A DNA stretch of 64,000 nt from DMER64 sp964542305 (GTDB lineage: Bacteria; Bacteroidota; Bacteroidia; Bacteroidales; UBA932). The translations under genes were made by a program, and so were the position numbers. Of the stretch, positions 45,038 through 53,151 are shown piece after piece. Numbering within the stretch: position 1 is the first letter of the stretch; each line of letters begins with the position of its first letter. Under the pieces are notes generated by a model. The model was not told the DNA's origin and did not search any database. It worked only from the letters and a program-made list of their open reading frames with translations. The stretch covers positions 32,720-96,719 of the forward strand of contig CAZITX010000006.1 in assembly GCA_964542305.1 (NCBI GenBank), read 5' to 3'.

Positions 45038-45385
45038 CTATTTTTCTGTAGAAATCTTTTGGGTCATTTCATTGAAAAACGGATCACACAAATCGTGCAA
45101 TCTTTCGAAAATCTCCATCAGCTGTATACCTTCCGGTGTTAAGGTTGTGGTTCCTCCGGCAGGTCCTCCCTGTTTTGTATCCAGAATGGGATACCCCAGC
45201 CTTTCCTCTATAGCCCGGACCTTATCCCAGGTTTTCCTATAGCTGAGATCCAATTTTTCAACAGCGTGTTTAAACGATCCTGTTTCCTGTATAGTTCTTA
45301 ATAACTGGTATTTTCCGTCACCGAAAATACTGACTCCGTCCTGATCCTCGATCCAGAATTTGTATTTAAAATGCAATGGGTTCAT
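45038..45385 (-). CDS. ModE-like winged helix DNA-binding protein
   Basis: 115 residues equal to the N-terminal domain of ModE alone: DGKYQLLRTIQETGSFKHAVEKLDLSYRKTWDKVRAIEERLG is the helix-turn-helix with the SYRKTWD recognition segment, followed by GGPAGGTTTLTPEGIQLME, which is diagnostic for this family. The molybdate-binding (MOP) domains are missing, so metal sensing is uncertain. Bacteroidota have many such short ModE-like regulators. Located upstream of pruA on the same strand with a 90-nt gap containing the palindrome above; no molybdate transporter is nearby. Confidence 0.85.
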   Translation of the reverse strand: MNPLHFKYKFWIEDQDGVSIFGDGKYQLLRTIQETGSFKHAVEKLDLSYRKTWDKVRAIEERLGYPILDTKQGGPAGGTTTLTPEGIQLMEIFERLHDLCDPFFNEMTQKISTEK

Positions 45386-45550
45386 GATGTTTGTTTTTAG
45401 TCAATGTTTTCCCGACGCAATTTAAAAAATTCTAACCAAACATCGCTGTTGGTTAAAATGCCGGGGCTATTCCAATAAGCGACCACGTTTGCGCGCCAGT
45501 AAGGAGAAGGAGGACTCCCTTGAGCACTCCCTCAGATGCAGATAATACTG

Positions 45551-45762
45551 TTCTGGCTCAAAACTACTACATCAAGGGCACTTTTGTTGGGGGAGATTAC
45601 ATATTCGGCTCAAAACACCTATATCAAAGGTACTTATCTGCAGAAGCGTGCCTGGTCAGACCTAAAATAACCCCACCAGGTACATTTTTAGGGGGTTTTC
45701 GTACTTGGTGGGGCCTAAAATAGCCTCACCAGGCGCACTTTGGCCCTGTTTTCGTACCTGGT
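45551..45762 (+). repeat. Palindrome array B: two intact and two decayed units
   Basis: Intact units at 45675-45709 and 45728-45762, again 18 nt apart. Upstream, at the same 53-nt step, are two decayed units: 45622-45656 (its end GCGTGCCTGGT is still clear) and 45569-45603 (AGGGCACTTTTG core), with joiners GGCTCAAAAC at 45607 and 45555 that match the array joiner. No 81-nt spacer is present here. Occupies most of the 458-bp gap between the modE-like start and the membrane-protein stop; 45386-45550 shows nothing recognisable. Confidence 0.85.
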
Positions 45763-45843
45763 CGATCGAATTAGAACCTATCTGGTGTGTTTTATCATGG
45801 CAAAATGGTATTGTACCGTGCTAAGTAAAACTCGGAATATATT

Positions 45844-46458
45844 TCAGATGCCGGATAGGCGGGTTTGCAGGTCCAGGAGGAATTCCAGCTGCTGTTTGCG
45901 GTGGCGGCGGATCCTGGCGGAGGTGAAGAAGGAGACGAACAGTCCTATTGGCAGGGCAACCAGCAACCCGGTGACCGACTCGGCATTATTTATAACTTCC
46001 AGGAAGGGTTTGTATTCGAAATACACGTGAATGGAAAGCAGGATCAGGATGAAGAGCGGCGGAATCAAATAAAGGTAGAGTTTGCAGTATCTCCCGTACA
46101 GCCATTTGGTTAAGACGCTGGTGCGTTGTTCCAGCCAGCCTTTCAAGGGCTGATCCGAGGGGCTGCCGCGCAGAGTTTTCCATGATAAGTATCCGGAAAC
46201 GAGTGATATGAGGGTAATTACCAGTAGTATGATATTGATCGTCAGATAGTACATGTCATCCGCCCTGTTGACGGATGTAATAATAAGGTATACAAACAAA
46301 CCGGCGGATATCAGGATGGATATCAGGGTTTCTGTAACAAACCGGTTCATGGTATGCCTTGCTTTTGAACGGAGCAGCAGTTGCAGTTCTTCTTTTGATC
46401 GCTGTTGCCCTGCGGTATTGAGGGTCTTCCATATGGCCTGCAATTCATTGTTTTCCAT
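45844..46458 (-). CDS. Four-helix membrane protein paired with an ECF sigma factor
   Basis: 204 residues with four hydrophobic helices (about 43-62, 72-92, 129-147 and 166-184) and a cytoplasmic-looking N-terminus rich in charged residues (MENNELQAIWKTL). No zinc-binding HxxxCxxC anti-sigma motif is present. Because its start overlaps the sigma gene by 14 bp it is likely its regulator, a membrane-bound anti-sigma factor of atypical sequence (inference). No close family recognised. Confidence 0.65.
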   Translation of the reverse strand: MENNELQAIWKTLNTAGQQRSKEELQLLLRSKARHTMNRFVTETLISILISAGLFVYLIITSVNRADDMYYLTINIILLVITLISLVSGYLSWKTLRGSPSDQPLKGWLEQRTSVLTKWLYGRYCKLYLYLIPPLFILILLSIHVYFEYKPFLEVINNAESVTGLLVALPIGLFVSFFTSARIRRHRKQQLEFLLDLQTRLSGI

Positions 46459-46954
46459 AGTTCTTAGTATTCATTAGTTTACGTAATGTTTCTTTGGCGC
46501 GGTTGATCCTCACACCTACGTTGGATGAAGATATCCCGATTATTCCGGCAATTTGTTCGTAACTGTTTTCATCGAGCCACAACAACATGATGGATCGGTC
46601 AATTTCATCAAGGTTGCTGACGGCTTCCAGCAGGATTTGCAAAGACGTGTTCCGGGATATGGCTTCGGCCGCATCGAAGGTTTTGTCGCATATGTCGGGA
46701 AGCTTGGGTCGGTATTCAATGCGGGATGCTTTACGGATCCGGGAAATGGATGTGTTTATGGCTACCCTGTATATCCAGGAACCTATACTATCCCTGTTTT
46801 TAAGTTCAGGAAATGATTTCCAGAGCTGGTACACGATCTCCTGGAAGTTCTCTTCCCTTTCCGAGGGACTGCGGAAGTATACCAGATTTACTTTGTGCAC
46901 GATCCCCTGGTAATTCGCCAGGATCTCCAGAAATTGTTCGTTGATTGATTTCAT
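46445..46954 (-). CDS. ECF-type RNA polymerase sigma factor
   Basis: About 169-171 residues with sigma-70 region 2 (FQEIVYQLWKSFPELKNRDSIGSWIYRVAINTSISRIRK, including the IYRVAxN motif) and region 4 helix-turn-helix (LDENSYEQIAGIIGISSSNVGVRINRAKETLRKLM). No region 3, no N-terminal extension: a group IV (ECF) factor. Starts at ATG 46954 (MKSINEQF); ATG 46960 two codons earlier is possible. Followed by the membrane protein above, with overlap. Target promoters cannot be deduced. Confidence 0.9.
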   Translation of the reverse strand: MKSINEQFLEILANYQGIVHKVNLVYFRSPSEREENFQEIVYQLWKSFPELKNRDSIGSWIYRVAINTSISRIRKASRIEYRPKLPDICDKTFDAAEAISRNTSLQILLEAVSNLDEIDRSIMLLWLDENSYEQIAGIIGISSSNVGVRINRAKETLRKLMNTKNYGKQ

Positions 46955-47070
46955 ATGCAATGATATGAGGCTTTATATTAAAGTAGCTGACAGGACCATT
47001 TTATTACAAATCAAGAATAATTTACATAATTATGCTGCCTGAAGGTACATAATTCAAAAATAATAATTAG

Positions 47071-47085
47071 GTTTGTATTACAAAC
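47071..47085. promoter_or_regulatory. Palindromic operator candidate GTTTGTATTACAAAC
   Basis: Perfect 7-bp arms (GTTTGTA / TACAAAC) around one central T, 22 nt before the ATG at 47108. Its left arm contains a TTTG that could be the -33 element. It probably binds the winged-helix protein encoded at 47733 in the same unit (inference from position). Confidence 0.5.
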
Positions 47086-47107
47086 TTGTTTTATAAATCA
47101 TACTGCT

Positions 47108-47719
47108 ATGGATACAACCAATGAAGAATCGAACATTATTGATGAAAATCAGTCTATTACGGTGATCAAAGAGATGATTGCTGTTTCTCGGATCAAACTC
47201 AGGCAAGACGGGATCTTGTTTATTGTCTGGGGTTGGGTACTCTTTTATGTGTCGTTCTCAGGATATCTGACTGGGAGCTTAGTAATGACGTATCAGATTC
47301 ACAAAGTGCTCAGTTACACAGGGATCATACTGGCTGCTGCTGCTGCCCTCTTTACGATATACTATCTGATCAAACAGCGGAAAAAAGTGCAGACATACAT
47401 AGGTGTATCGCTGCGGTATGTCTGGATCTCTTTTTTTCTGTCCACTGTACTGGTCAATGTGATCCAGATGAATGTACTTCACAGCATCAATTTCCAATTG
47501 CAGCATCCGCTGTTCATGGTGCTGATGGCCTTTGCAGTGACAGTGACAGGAGGAATTCTCAGGCAGAGGCTGATCATCATCGGGGGTGTGGTATTCGGAG
47601 CACTGGCACTGACTGCCTCCTACCTCGGCTTACAGGAACAATTGCTTTTGGAAGCCGTTGCCTGGATGGTCGCATTCATTATCCCGGGACATATATTGTT
47701 CGCCAAACGTAACAAGTAA
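47108..47719 (+). CDS. Six-helix membrane protein of unknown function
   Basis: 203 residues: a polar N-terminus (about 1-35, including IKEMIAVSRIKLRQDG) followed by about six hydrophobic helices (LFIVWGWVLFYVSFSGYL, VLSYTGIILAAAAALFTIYYLI, YVWISFFLSTVLVNVI, PLFMVLMAFAVTVTGGI, LIIIGGVVFGALALTASYL, VAWMVAFIIPGHILF). It resembles unassigned Bacteroidota inner-membrane proteins that precede a short winged-helix gene. It starts behind the palindrome at 47071 and is followed after 13 nt by the regulator, so the three-gene group 47108-48634 is probably one operon. Confidence 0.7.
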   Translation: MDTTNEESNIIDENQSITVIKEMIAVSRIKLRQDGILFIVWGWVLFYVSFSGYLTGSLVMTYQIHKVLSYTGIILAAAAALFTIYYLIKQRKKVQTYIGVSLRYVWISFFLSTVLVNVIQMNVLHSINFQLQHPLFMVLMAFAVTVTGGILRQRLIIIGGVVFGALALTASYLGLQEQLLLEAVAWMVAFIIPGHILFAKRNK

Positions 47720-47732
47720 CGCTTTGCCTGCC

Positions 47733-48026
47733 ATGTTTAAAGAATTGGATCCGTTGTTGCATTCGCAGGTGCGCCTGGCCATCATGTCGCTGTTGATTGG
47801 TGTGAAGAGTGCCGAGTTTTCCTGGCTCCTGGAGAACATCAACACCACCAAAGGCAACCTGAGCTTCCAGATCGGAAAATTAAAGGATGCCGGGTACGTT
47901 GCTGTTTATAAATCATTTAGAGGGAACTACCCTTTGACCACCTGCCGGATCACGGACAAAGGTGCGGGTGCTTACCAGGAGTATGTAGCTGCTATTGAGG
48001 AATATTTCAAACAAATAAAAAAATAA
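47733..48026 (+). CDS. Winged-helix transcriptional regulator (HTH_34 type)
   Basis: 97 residues, a single winged-helix domain: LDPLLHSQVRLAIMSLLIGVKSAEFSWL, recognition helix around TTKGNLSFQIGKLKDAGYV, and a wing with KSFRGNYPLTTCRITDKG. This is the short MarR/ArsR-like class (HTH_34) usually working as a dimeric repressor of its own operon. Start at ATG 47733; the frame runs 25 codons further up but that part overlaps the previous gene. Directly followed (2 nt) by the SecD-head lipoprotein. Confidence 0.83.
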   Translation: MFKELDPLLHSQVRLAIMSLLIGVKSAEFSWLLENINTTKGNLSFQIGKLKDAGYVAVYKSFRGNYPLTTCRITDKGAGAYQEYVAAIEEYFKQIKK

Positions 48027-48028
48027 TC

Positions 48029-48634
48029 ATGAAAAAACTATCTGTTCTTATGTTTGCTTTGTTGCTGGCAACAGTTGCATGCAACACGAACTCCGGTGAG
48101 AATCACGTGAAGGTGGATTTCGCTATTTACGAGACCGTTATGGTTCAGGATTTGCCGAGTTCTCCGACCACCGCCCATCCGGCACTCACCGCCGAAGGAG
48201 CGAATTTGGTTCTGAATAAGGATCCGGGTTCTGCGATCGTTGCTTATGCCCACGTTGACTCAACTTTTAGCATCGATACCCCTGTGGAAAACCAGATGAA
48301 ATTTCTACGCACCGCCCAACCGGTTGATCCTGAACAACAGTATTATGCCATTGTGGCGGTGAAAACACAACCGGTAATGACCGGCAGTGATCTGAAAACC
48401 ACTAAGGCTAACAAAAACAATGTAGAAATAAGTTTCAATCTGAAAGGGGCAAGGAAATGGGCGGAAATGACACGGAACAACATCGGCAAAACAATTGCCA
48501 TTACCATTGATGATCGGGTTTACGCCTTGCCAACTGTAATGGCCGAGATACGTGAAGGCAGAGCCATGATCAGCGGCCTGGAAAACGAAGAAACCGCCGT
48601 AAAGATATCGGCGGTTCTCAATAAGAGTCTTTAA
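48029..48634 (+). CDS. Lipoprotein with SecD P1-head-like domain
   Basis: 201 residues: lipobox ATVAC (Cys about 19), then an unassigned region and, at about 100-201, a segment closely following the P1 head subdomain of SecD: VMTGSDLKTTKANKN, VEISFNLKGARKWAEMTRNNIGK, IAITIDDRVYALPTVMAEI and MISGLENEETAVKISAVL. In SecD this head domain contacts exported protein in the periplasm. A free-standing lipoprotein form is unusual; it may be a periplasmic chaperone-like or inhibitor-like protein (inference). Last gene of the winged-helix cassette. Confidence 0.72.
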   Translation: MKKLSVLMFALLLATVACNTNSGENHVKVDFAIYETVMVQDLPSSPTTAHPALTAEGANLVLNKDPGSAIVAYAHVDSTFSIDTPVENQMKFLRTAQPVDPEQQYYAIVAVKTQPVMTGSDLKTTKANKNNVEISFNLKGARKWAEMTRNNIGKTIAITIDDRVYALPTVMAEIREGRAMISGLENEETAVKISAVLNKSL

Positions 48635-48680
48635 GGGCACAGGCCAGACAGGCCCAATCCAATCCAGGGCGATATAGGCT

Positions 48681-48750
48681 TTCCAGGCCGATACAGCTGT
48701 TCCAGGCTTTCCAAGCCGAACCAGGCTGTTCCAGGCCGCTCCAGAAAGCG
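48681..48750. repeat. Degenerate 10-bp tandem repeat
   Basis: From 48701 five tandem about 10-bp copies (tccaggcttt, ccaagccgaa, ccaggctgtt, ccaggccgct, ccagaaagcg) plus an earlier TTCCAGGC at 48681. It fills the gap between two convergent genes. GC-rich with short inverted pieces (CCAGG/CCTGG-like), but not a classic terminator; no T-run. Confidence 0.55.
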
Positions 48751-48754
48751 GAGC

Positions 48755-49507
48755 TTACTCTGCCCCAAGATCGGTGTTGGTCATCTCATTTTCAATGTAC
48801 CATTCACCGTCCTGGCAGAGTCTCCACTGGGTCAGATACGTCCCGGTCAACTCACCTGCTTTCCATACTCCCCTGTCCACCAATATGGAATCTGAAATGA
48901 CCAGCGCCCTGGAGGTGCTTTCAGTAAAACGGAATCCGGTGGCATACAGGAAACTGTAATAGCCTTTAATGTTTTCCCTGCCATGCACCTCCCTGTAATT
49001 GGACGGGATCATGCACGCGTTTTCCAGGTATACCGATCCCAGGGAATCTATCTGTCCGGCGTTGAAACATTCTGAAAATTTGATATTATGTGCAGTTATC
49101 CTTTCAATGATCTTATCATGATTCTGGGCTTTCGACTCGGTTCCTATGAATAAGAAAAGCAGAATGACGGCAATACAGGGTAACGATAAAATTGAAATCT
49201 TTCTCATGGTGTGCGTTTTTAAGTTAAATAAATCCAATACATATTTGTAACATTGCACGAGGCCTGTTCTTGTCCTGTAGGCCAGTCTGTCCAGCCTGTA
49301 GGAGAATTTGCCGAATGAATCGTAGATCTTATAATCCAGGCATTGGAAGATCAGTTTCACAGTATAGCTTCTGGGAGTAACTTCAGCCGATTCTATACGT
49401 TGTATAGTTCGGAGGCTCAAATTGCATTTTTGTGCCAGTTCGCCCTGAGTCAATCCCTTAGCTAAGCGTAATTCAGTGATCTTTTTTCCTAAGTCCGGTT
49501 GTTTCAT
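48755..49507 (-). CDS. HTH (XRE) - membrane helix - NTF2-like fusion protein
   Basis: 250 residues. Residues 1-55 are an XRE/Cro helix-turn-helix (LGKKITELRLAKGLTQGELAQKCNLSLRTIQRIES). A linker is followed by a hydrophobic helix at about 102-122 (ISILSLPCIAVILLFLFIGTES) that looks just like a signal peptide beginning at MRKIS and ending SKAQ. Residues about 125-250 form an NTF2/SnoaL-like domain (ECFNAGQIDSLGSVYLENACMIPSN ... TGTYLTQWRLCQDGEWYIENEM). The topology would be cytosolic DNA-binding, one membrane pass, extracytoplasmic sensor. Alternatively a secreted NTF2 protein is made from the internal ATG. The frame is continuous. Confidence 0.72.
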   Translation of the reverse strand: MKQPDLGKKITELRLAKGLTQGELAQKCNLSLRTIQRIESAEVTPRSYTVKLIFQCLDYKIYDSFGKFSYRLDRLAYRTRTGLVQCYKYVLDLFNLKTHTMRKISILSLPCIAVILLFLFIGTESKAQNHDKIIERITAHNIKFSECFNAGQIDSLGSVYLENACMIPSNYREVHGRENIKGYYSFLYATGFRFTESTSRALVISDSILVDRGVWKAGELTGTYLTQWRLCQDGEWYIENEMTNTDLGAE

Positions 49508-49604
49508 AATTCATTCGAATTCGTGACAAGATTATATGTAACTTAAAAACTATTCAAATATTTACCAGGTATTTAATACGTCATTTATACGTCACTTCAT
49601 GGAA

Positions 49605-50328
49605 TTAATTGGTATTGCTTAATTTGAATAACCTGATTCCTATGAGTATAAACCAGACTATATATAGTGGTCCGGCAACCATAGTGAAGATTTCCTTAAC
49701 AGGAGGATAAAACAAACCCAGTAAAATACTGGAGAGGTCGAATCCGTGCGTCAGGATCCCTACCCAACCTGTAACCTTGTTGAAAATAAGCGTTTTCAGC
49801 ATTAAGATAGAGAAAATGATCGCTCCTGTTTCAATTAGTATACCCCTGATTATCGCCCCGGTATTGATCCACATATCACTGGCCAGCATCCCTTCACAGG
49901 CAGCAAGCAATTGTTGTCTGACAATGGGGGAAGTGGCTGCGTGGAATTTATCACTGATTATCAGTATGGATACCAGGTTAACGCCTGCAATAAACAATAA
50001 AAATGGTGACTCCGGCAAGTGTACAAAACAAGGCAATCTTTGCCAACATTTCATGATCGTTCTTCAATGCCCGGTAAATACTAAAAAAAAGCAAGTAATA
50101 AAAAGGTATCACAATCACGGATACAATATCCAACTGAAGTAAGGCCACAAAACGGTTTTCCCGGATCATATCAAAACATTCCCGGGCAGTTTCGGGATAG
50201 CCACCGTCCAGAAAAACCAGGATCAGTATGGTAACAAAGGAATAAACCAGGAACAGGATTGATGTCCAGCCGCCTGCTTTGTACAGGATCCTGCTGGGTT
50301 TGTCTTTGGGATAGTTCAGATCATTCAT
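49605..50328 (-). pseudogene. Frameshifted DUF4386-like membrane protein gene
   Basis: Two minus-strand frames complement each other: 50328-49978 (start MNDLNYPKDKPSRILYKAGG, ends ...AGVTIFIVYCRR) and 50054-49605, whose sense part begins near FLLFIAGVNLVSIL and ends KLSNTN. Joined near 49990-50003, they make one protein of about 240 residues with six helices and the DUF4386 pattern (PETARECFDMIRENR; ALLQLDIVSVI; HAATSPIVRQQLLAACEGMLAS). The junction sits at a short T/A run (CATTTTTATTG), where one base appears lost or two gained. It may be a real mutation or an assembly error. Confidence 0.7.
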
Positions 50329-50521
50329 AATTGTATATTATTGATGATTAGCCTTAGAGACAAAATTATAGCGAATATAATTTTTTTTTTGGAGATGACT
50401 TAGTTTGTCCCCTTCAGTACTCTTCAGAAAGGGCTTTGGAAGGCTTTGAAGGGTTTTAAAAGGTTTTTATAATTTGATTTGTAAGGCCTGAAGTGTGACG
50501 GATGAGGCATGAATCATTCAC

Positions 50522-50778
50522 ACCAGGTACGTTTTGGGGGTGTTTTCGTACCTGGTCAGCCCCAAAACATGCCCACCAGGCGCACTTTTGGGGTGTTTTC
50601 GTACCTGGTGCATTTAGGCAATCAAGCTACGATTTTATAACTCTCTATTTATAAGGTATTTAACAAAATCGTCATTTTAAGAATAATATGACCAGGTACG
50701 TTTTTGGCCTGTTTTCGTACCTGGTCAGGCCTAAAACAACCCCACCAGACGCACTTTTGGGGTGTTTTCGTAACTGGT
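50522..50778 (+). repeat. Palindrome array C: one complete 257-nt composite element
   Basis: Units at 50522-50556, 50575-50609, 50691-50725 and 50744-50778: pair, 81-nt spacer, pair. Units one and three begin ACCAGGTACG and end CGTACCTGGT, a perfect 10-bp inverted repeat. The spacer hairpin arms are ACGATTTT / AAAATCGT. It sits in a 673-bp gap (50329-51001); the parts outside (50329-50521 and 50779-51001) hold nothing I recognise. Confidence 0.95.
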
Positions 50779-51001
50779 CAGGACAAATTGATACCAATCT
50801 GGGACGATGGTTTACAGTTTAGGCCGGTAGTGTTGTAATTTTTCTAAGATCTCTCCTTATGACTTATGATCTCCCTGGTTCCCTCTTATAGCGCTCCTAG
50901 TCTACCAGAATAAGTGCAATCCTGTTGATCTGCGAGGGGGTTTCCGGTATGGCGTGTTTTTTGTCAACACAACCTTTTTACAGTCCCCGCATATTTGTCT
51001 T

Positions 51002-51814
51002 TCAAAATCTTCCTTTCAAAAAGTCAAGCCGTTTGCTTTCTTCCATTCGCTCAATAGCGTAACGAAGCGCTGTCCGTGGAACCTGCAGGTAGTGTTTGAT
51101 CAGGAAGGCTTCCACGGCAGCAGGATCTTTCTTCCAGGCTTCACGCAACATCCAGCCAACGGCTTTGTGCATGAGGTCCTGGCGGTCACCCAGGAGTTGT
51201 TCGGCCAAAAGGAATGTATGGTCCAACTGGCCTTTGTGAATGAAGTACATAGTAGCAATGATGGCGATCCGGCGTTCCCATAAAATTTCCGAAACCACCA
51301 GCCGGTCAAGGATCGCAACATCCTGAAGGCCATCGTAAATGGCACGTCCCAGTATCTTGGGGGCCGAGATATCCACCAGATCCCAGTTGTTGATATACTG
51401 CCTGTTACGCAGGTAAAAGTCCAGGATGGCCCTCTGCTTACCAGATGTTGTACTGAGTTCAGCTTCTACTAGTTCTGCTTCTAGTTCTGCTTTTGCACCT
51501 GAAGTCTTACTGCTTAAATGCCCTGCAGAGCTTGTTTTGCCAGTTCCGGCATCTTGGTACTGCTGCACCAGGATCGATAAGGCGCAGCTCCGTTCTTCAT
51601 GAATGGGCGAGGCAATGAGCTTCTGCAACTCGGTAAAGGGAAGGCCGCGGAATTTGCGGGAAACCCTGCGCGCATCCGGAGTGGCCACGCCAATAAAAAT
51701 GTCCCCCTCACCGTACTGCCCTTTCCCGGTCTTGAAAAACCATTCTACGGCTTTTTTGCGTTCTGCCGAGGCAAAGTCGCGCAGTTCTTTTTTTACGTTT
51801 TCTGCTGTCATCAT
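51002..51814 (-). CDS. AlkD-like DNA alkylation repair protein
   Basis: 270 residues of the HEAT-like-repeat DNA glycosylase family that removes alkylated bases without flipping them. Family pattern: YGEGDIFIGVATPDARRVSRKF near residue 40, NNWDLVDISAPKILG (the Trp-Asp pair that contacts the lesion), SEILWERRIAIIATMYFI and DLMHKAVGWMLREAWKKDPAAVEAFL. A low-complexity Ser/Ala/Glu/Thr-rich insert at about 89-127 (ELEAELVEAEL within) lies between helices and is absent from typical relatives. Downstream of the GHL10-like gene's start side by 24 nt, same strand. Confidence 0.88.
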   Translation of the reverse strand: MMTAENVKKELRDFASAERKKAVEWFFKTGKGQYGEGDIFIGVATPDARRVSRKFRGLPFTELQKLIASPIHEERSCALSILVQQYQDAGTGKTSSAGHLSSKTSGAKAELEAELVEAELSTTSGKQRAILDFYLRNRQYINNWDLVDISAPKILGRAIYDGLQDVAILDRLVVSEILWERRIAIIATMYFIHKGQLDHTFLLAEQLLGDRQDLMHKAVGWMLREAWKKDPAAVEAFLIKHYLQVPRTALRYAIERMEESKRLDFLKGRF

Positions 51815-51838
51815 ATGTTGTGCGAATTTGGTCCGAGT

Positions 51839-53065
51839 TTATTGTCCTTTAAATTCTTTTATGGCTTTGCCCAGGCTTTCCCAATAGCCGGGGGTACGGT
51901 CGATGTTTTCCAGCGAGAAGAAGCAAATGCCGGTGGAGCCACCGTCCTGCGTAAGTTGAATGAACTCGGGAATCCGGTCCGCAGGTACGTGCCCGACGAA
52001 CAAACCCGAGCAAAGGATGCCCCGGTTACCGGCCTCCTGCAATTCCTGCACCCCTTCCGCAGTGGCGGTTAAAACGGCCGGGTCTTCCCAGTTAAAAAAT
52101 TTGTGGTAGATCATGGGGAAAAATACATCTACATGCCGGAAACGTGGCCAGTCCTGGCGGACAAGCTTGCGGGATTCCTCGGGGTTGGCAAAAACGGCCA
52201 CCGAAGCCACTTTCCCGTGCTTTTTAATCTCGGCACATACCTCGCTGGTAACGACCGAAAGGGCATCCCAGCGGTATTGCATCCAGCGTGGATCGGAGGT
52301 GGGATCTTCCAAATCCATGGGATCCACTCCGGTCAGGGCTTTGAAATTGGCTCGGCATACATCACAATAACAAAAATCCCAAAGCGGATACACGCGATCC
52401 TGAACCACGTTGCGGGATTCGTGCAGCCCGTAAGGCAAAATGGCGTCCGGATAGCGGATGAAATCCAGGTGAACACCTGCAAGCCCTTCAATTTCTGCCA
52501 GTTCGGCCACGCGATCTTTCAGGTACTGCGCAGTTTCAGGACGAGACGGGCACAACCAACGGTAATGTTCACGACCATAGAGTTTTATGTCCAGACAGGA
52601 TTGGCCAAGTGCGTTCACCTGGTACCAATCGGGATGTGCATTTCGCAAGCTCATTTCTGTCCTGTTTATTGTCCAGATCCATGCATGCAGCTCTATCCCA
52701 TACTTTTGCGCATAAGGCAGGGCTGTTTTAATAATGTATATGGCTGCATTGTCCCGGAAAGTTGGGGAGGGTGCCGGAGAATCGGCTGGGTTTGTGGAAG
52801 CCGGAATGGCATCTGCCGTGTCCGGGGCGTTGTACGGAGTGGCCTGGTCCTCAGGCACCTCTTCCAGCACCTGGGGATAGCCGCCGTGGCACTCCAATAA
52901 AATGGCATCAATCCCCGCCTCTGCCGCATGCTGAAAATAATATTCCCATTGCTCCGTGGTCATAGTGGTTTTGCCGGCCATCCAGGCCCAGACTTTCTTT
53001 GCGGGATCCACCCGCGGTGTGCAGGAAATAAGAGCCATAGCTATAAATAAAAAAAATATTTTCAT
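51839..53065 (-). CDS. GHL10-type putative glycoside hydrolase lipoprotein
   Basis: About 408 residues. Start at ATG 53065 gives MKIFFLFIAMALISC, a clean lipoprotein signal (Cys 15). The body is a TIM-barrel of the hypothetical glycosyl hydrolase 10 group (DUF187-like): AGIDAILLECHGGYP, YGIELHAWIWTINR, GLAGVHLDFIRYPD, FFPMIYHKFFNWEDP and GICFFSLENID. The DFIRYPD segment holds the likely acidic active-site residues. A Pro/Ala/Asp/Ser-rich insert (about 80-105) breaks the first loop region. Substrate unknown; probably a cell-surface or periplasmic glycan-degrading enzyme, fitting the glycosidase at 57018. Confidence 0.8.
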   Translation of the reverse strand: MKIFFLFIAMALISCTPRVDPAKKVWAWMAGKTTMTTEQWEYYFQHAAEAGIDAILLECHGGYPQVLEEVPEDQATPYNAPDTADAIPASTNPADSPAPSPTFRDNAAIYIIKTALPYAQKYGIELHAWIWTINRTEMSLRNAHPDWYQVNALGQSCLDIKLYGREHYRWLCPSRPETAQYLKDRVAELAEIEGLAGVHLDFIRYPDAILPYGLHESRNVVQDRVYPLWDFCYCDVCRANFKALTGVDPMDLEDPTSDPRWMQYRWDALSVVTSEVCAEIKKHGKVASVAVFANPEESRKLVRQDWPRFRHVDVFFPMIYHKFFNWEDPAVLTATAEGVQELQEAGNRGILCSGLFVGHVPADRIPEFIQLTQDGGSTGICFFSLENIDRTPGYWESLGKAIKEFKGQ

Positions 53066-53151
53066 GGGTGTAAATTTAGGCATCTTGAAGATACCGCGCC
53101 ACTATGTTTTACAAAAAAACGTAAAATACTGTAAATGTGGCTTTTGTATTA

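Noticed and set aside
48681..48750. Further copies of the ACCAGG palindrome at the CCAGGC repeats
   Set aside because: Only the CCAGG core matches; period is about 10 bp and there is no TTTTCGTACCTGGT end.
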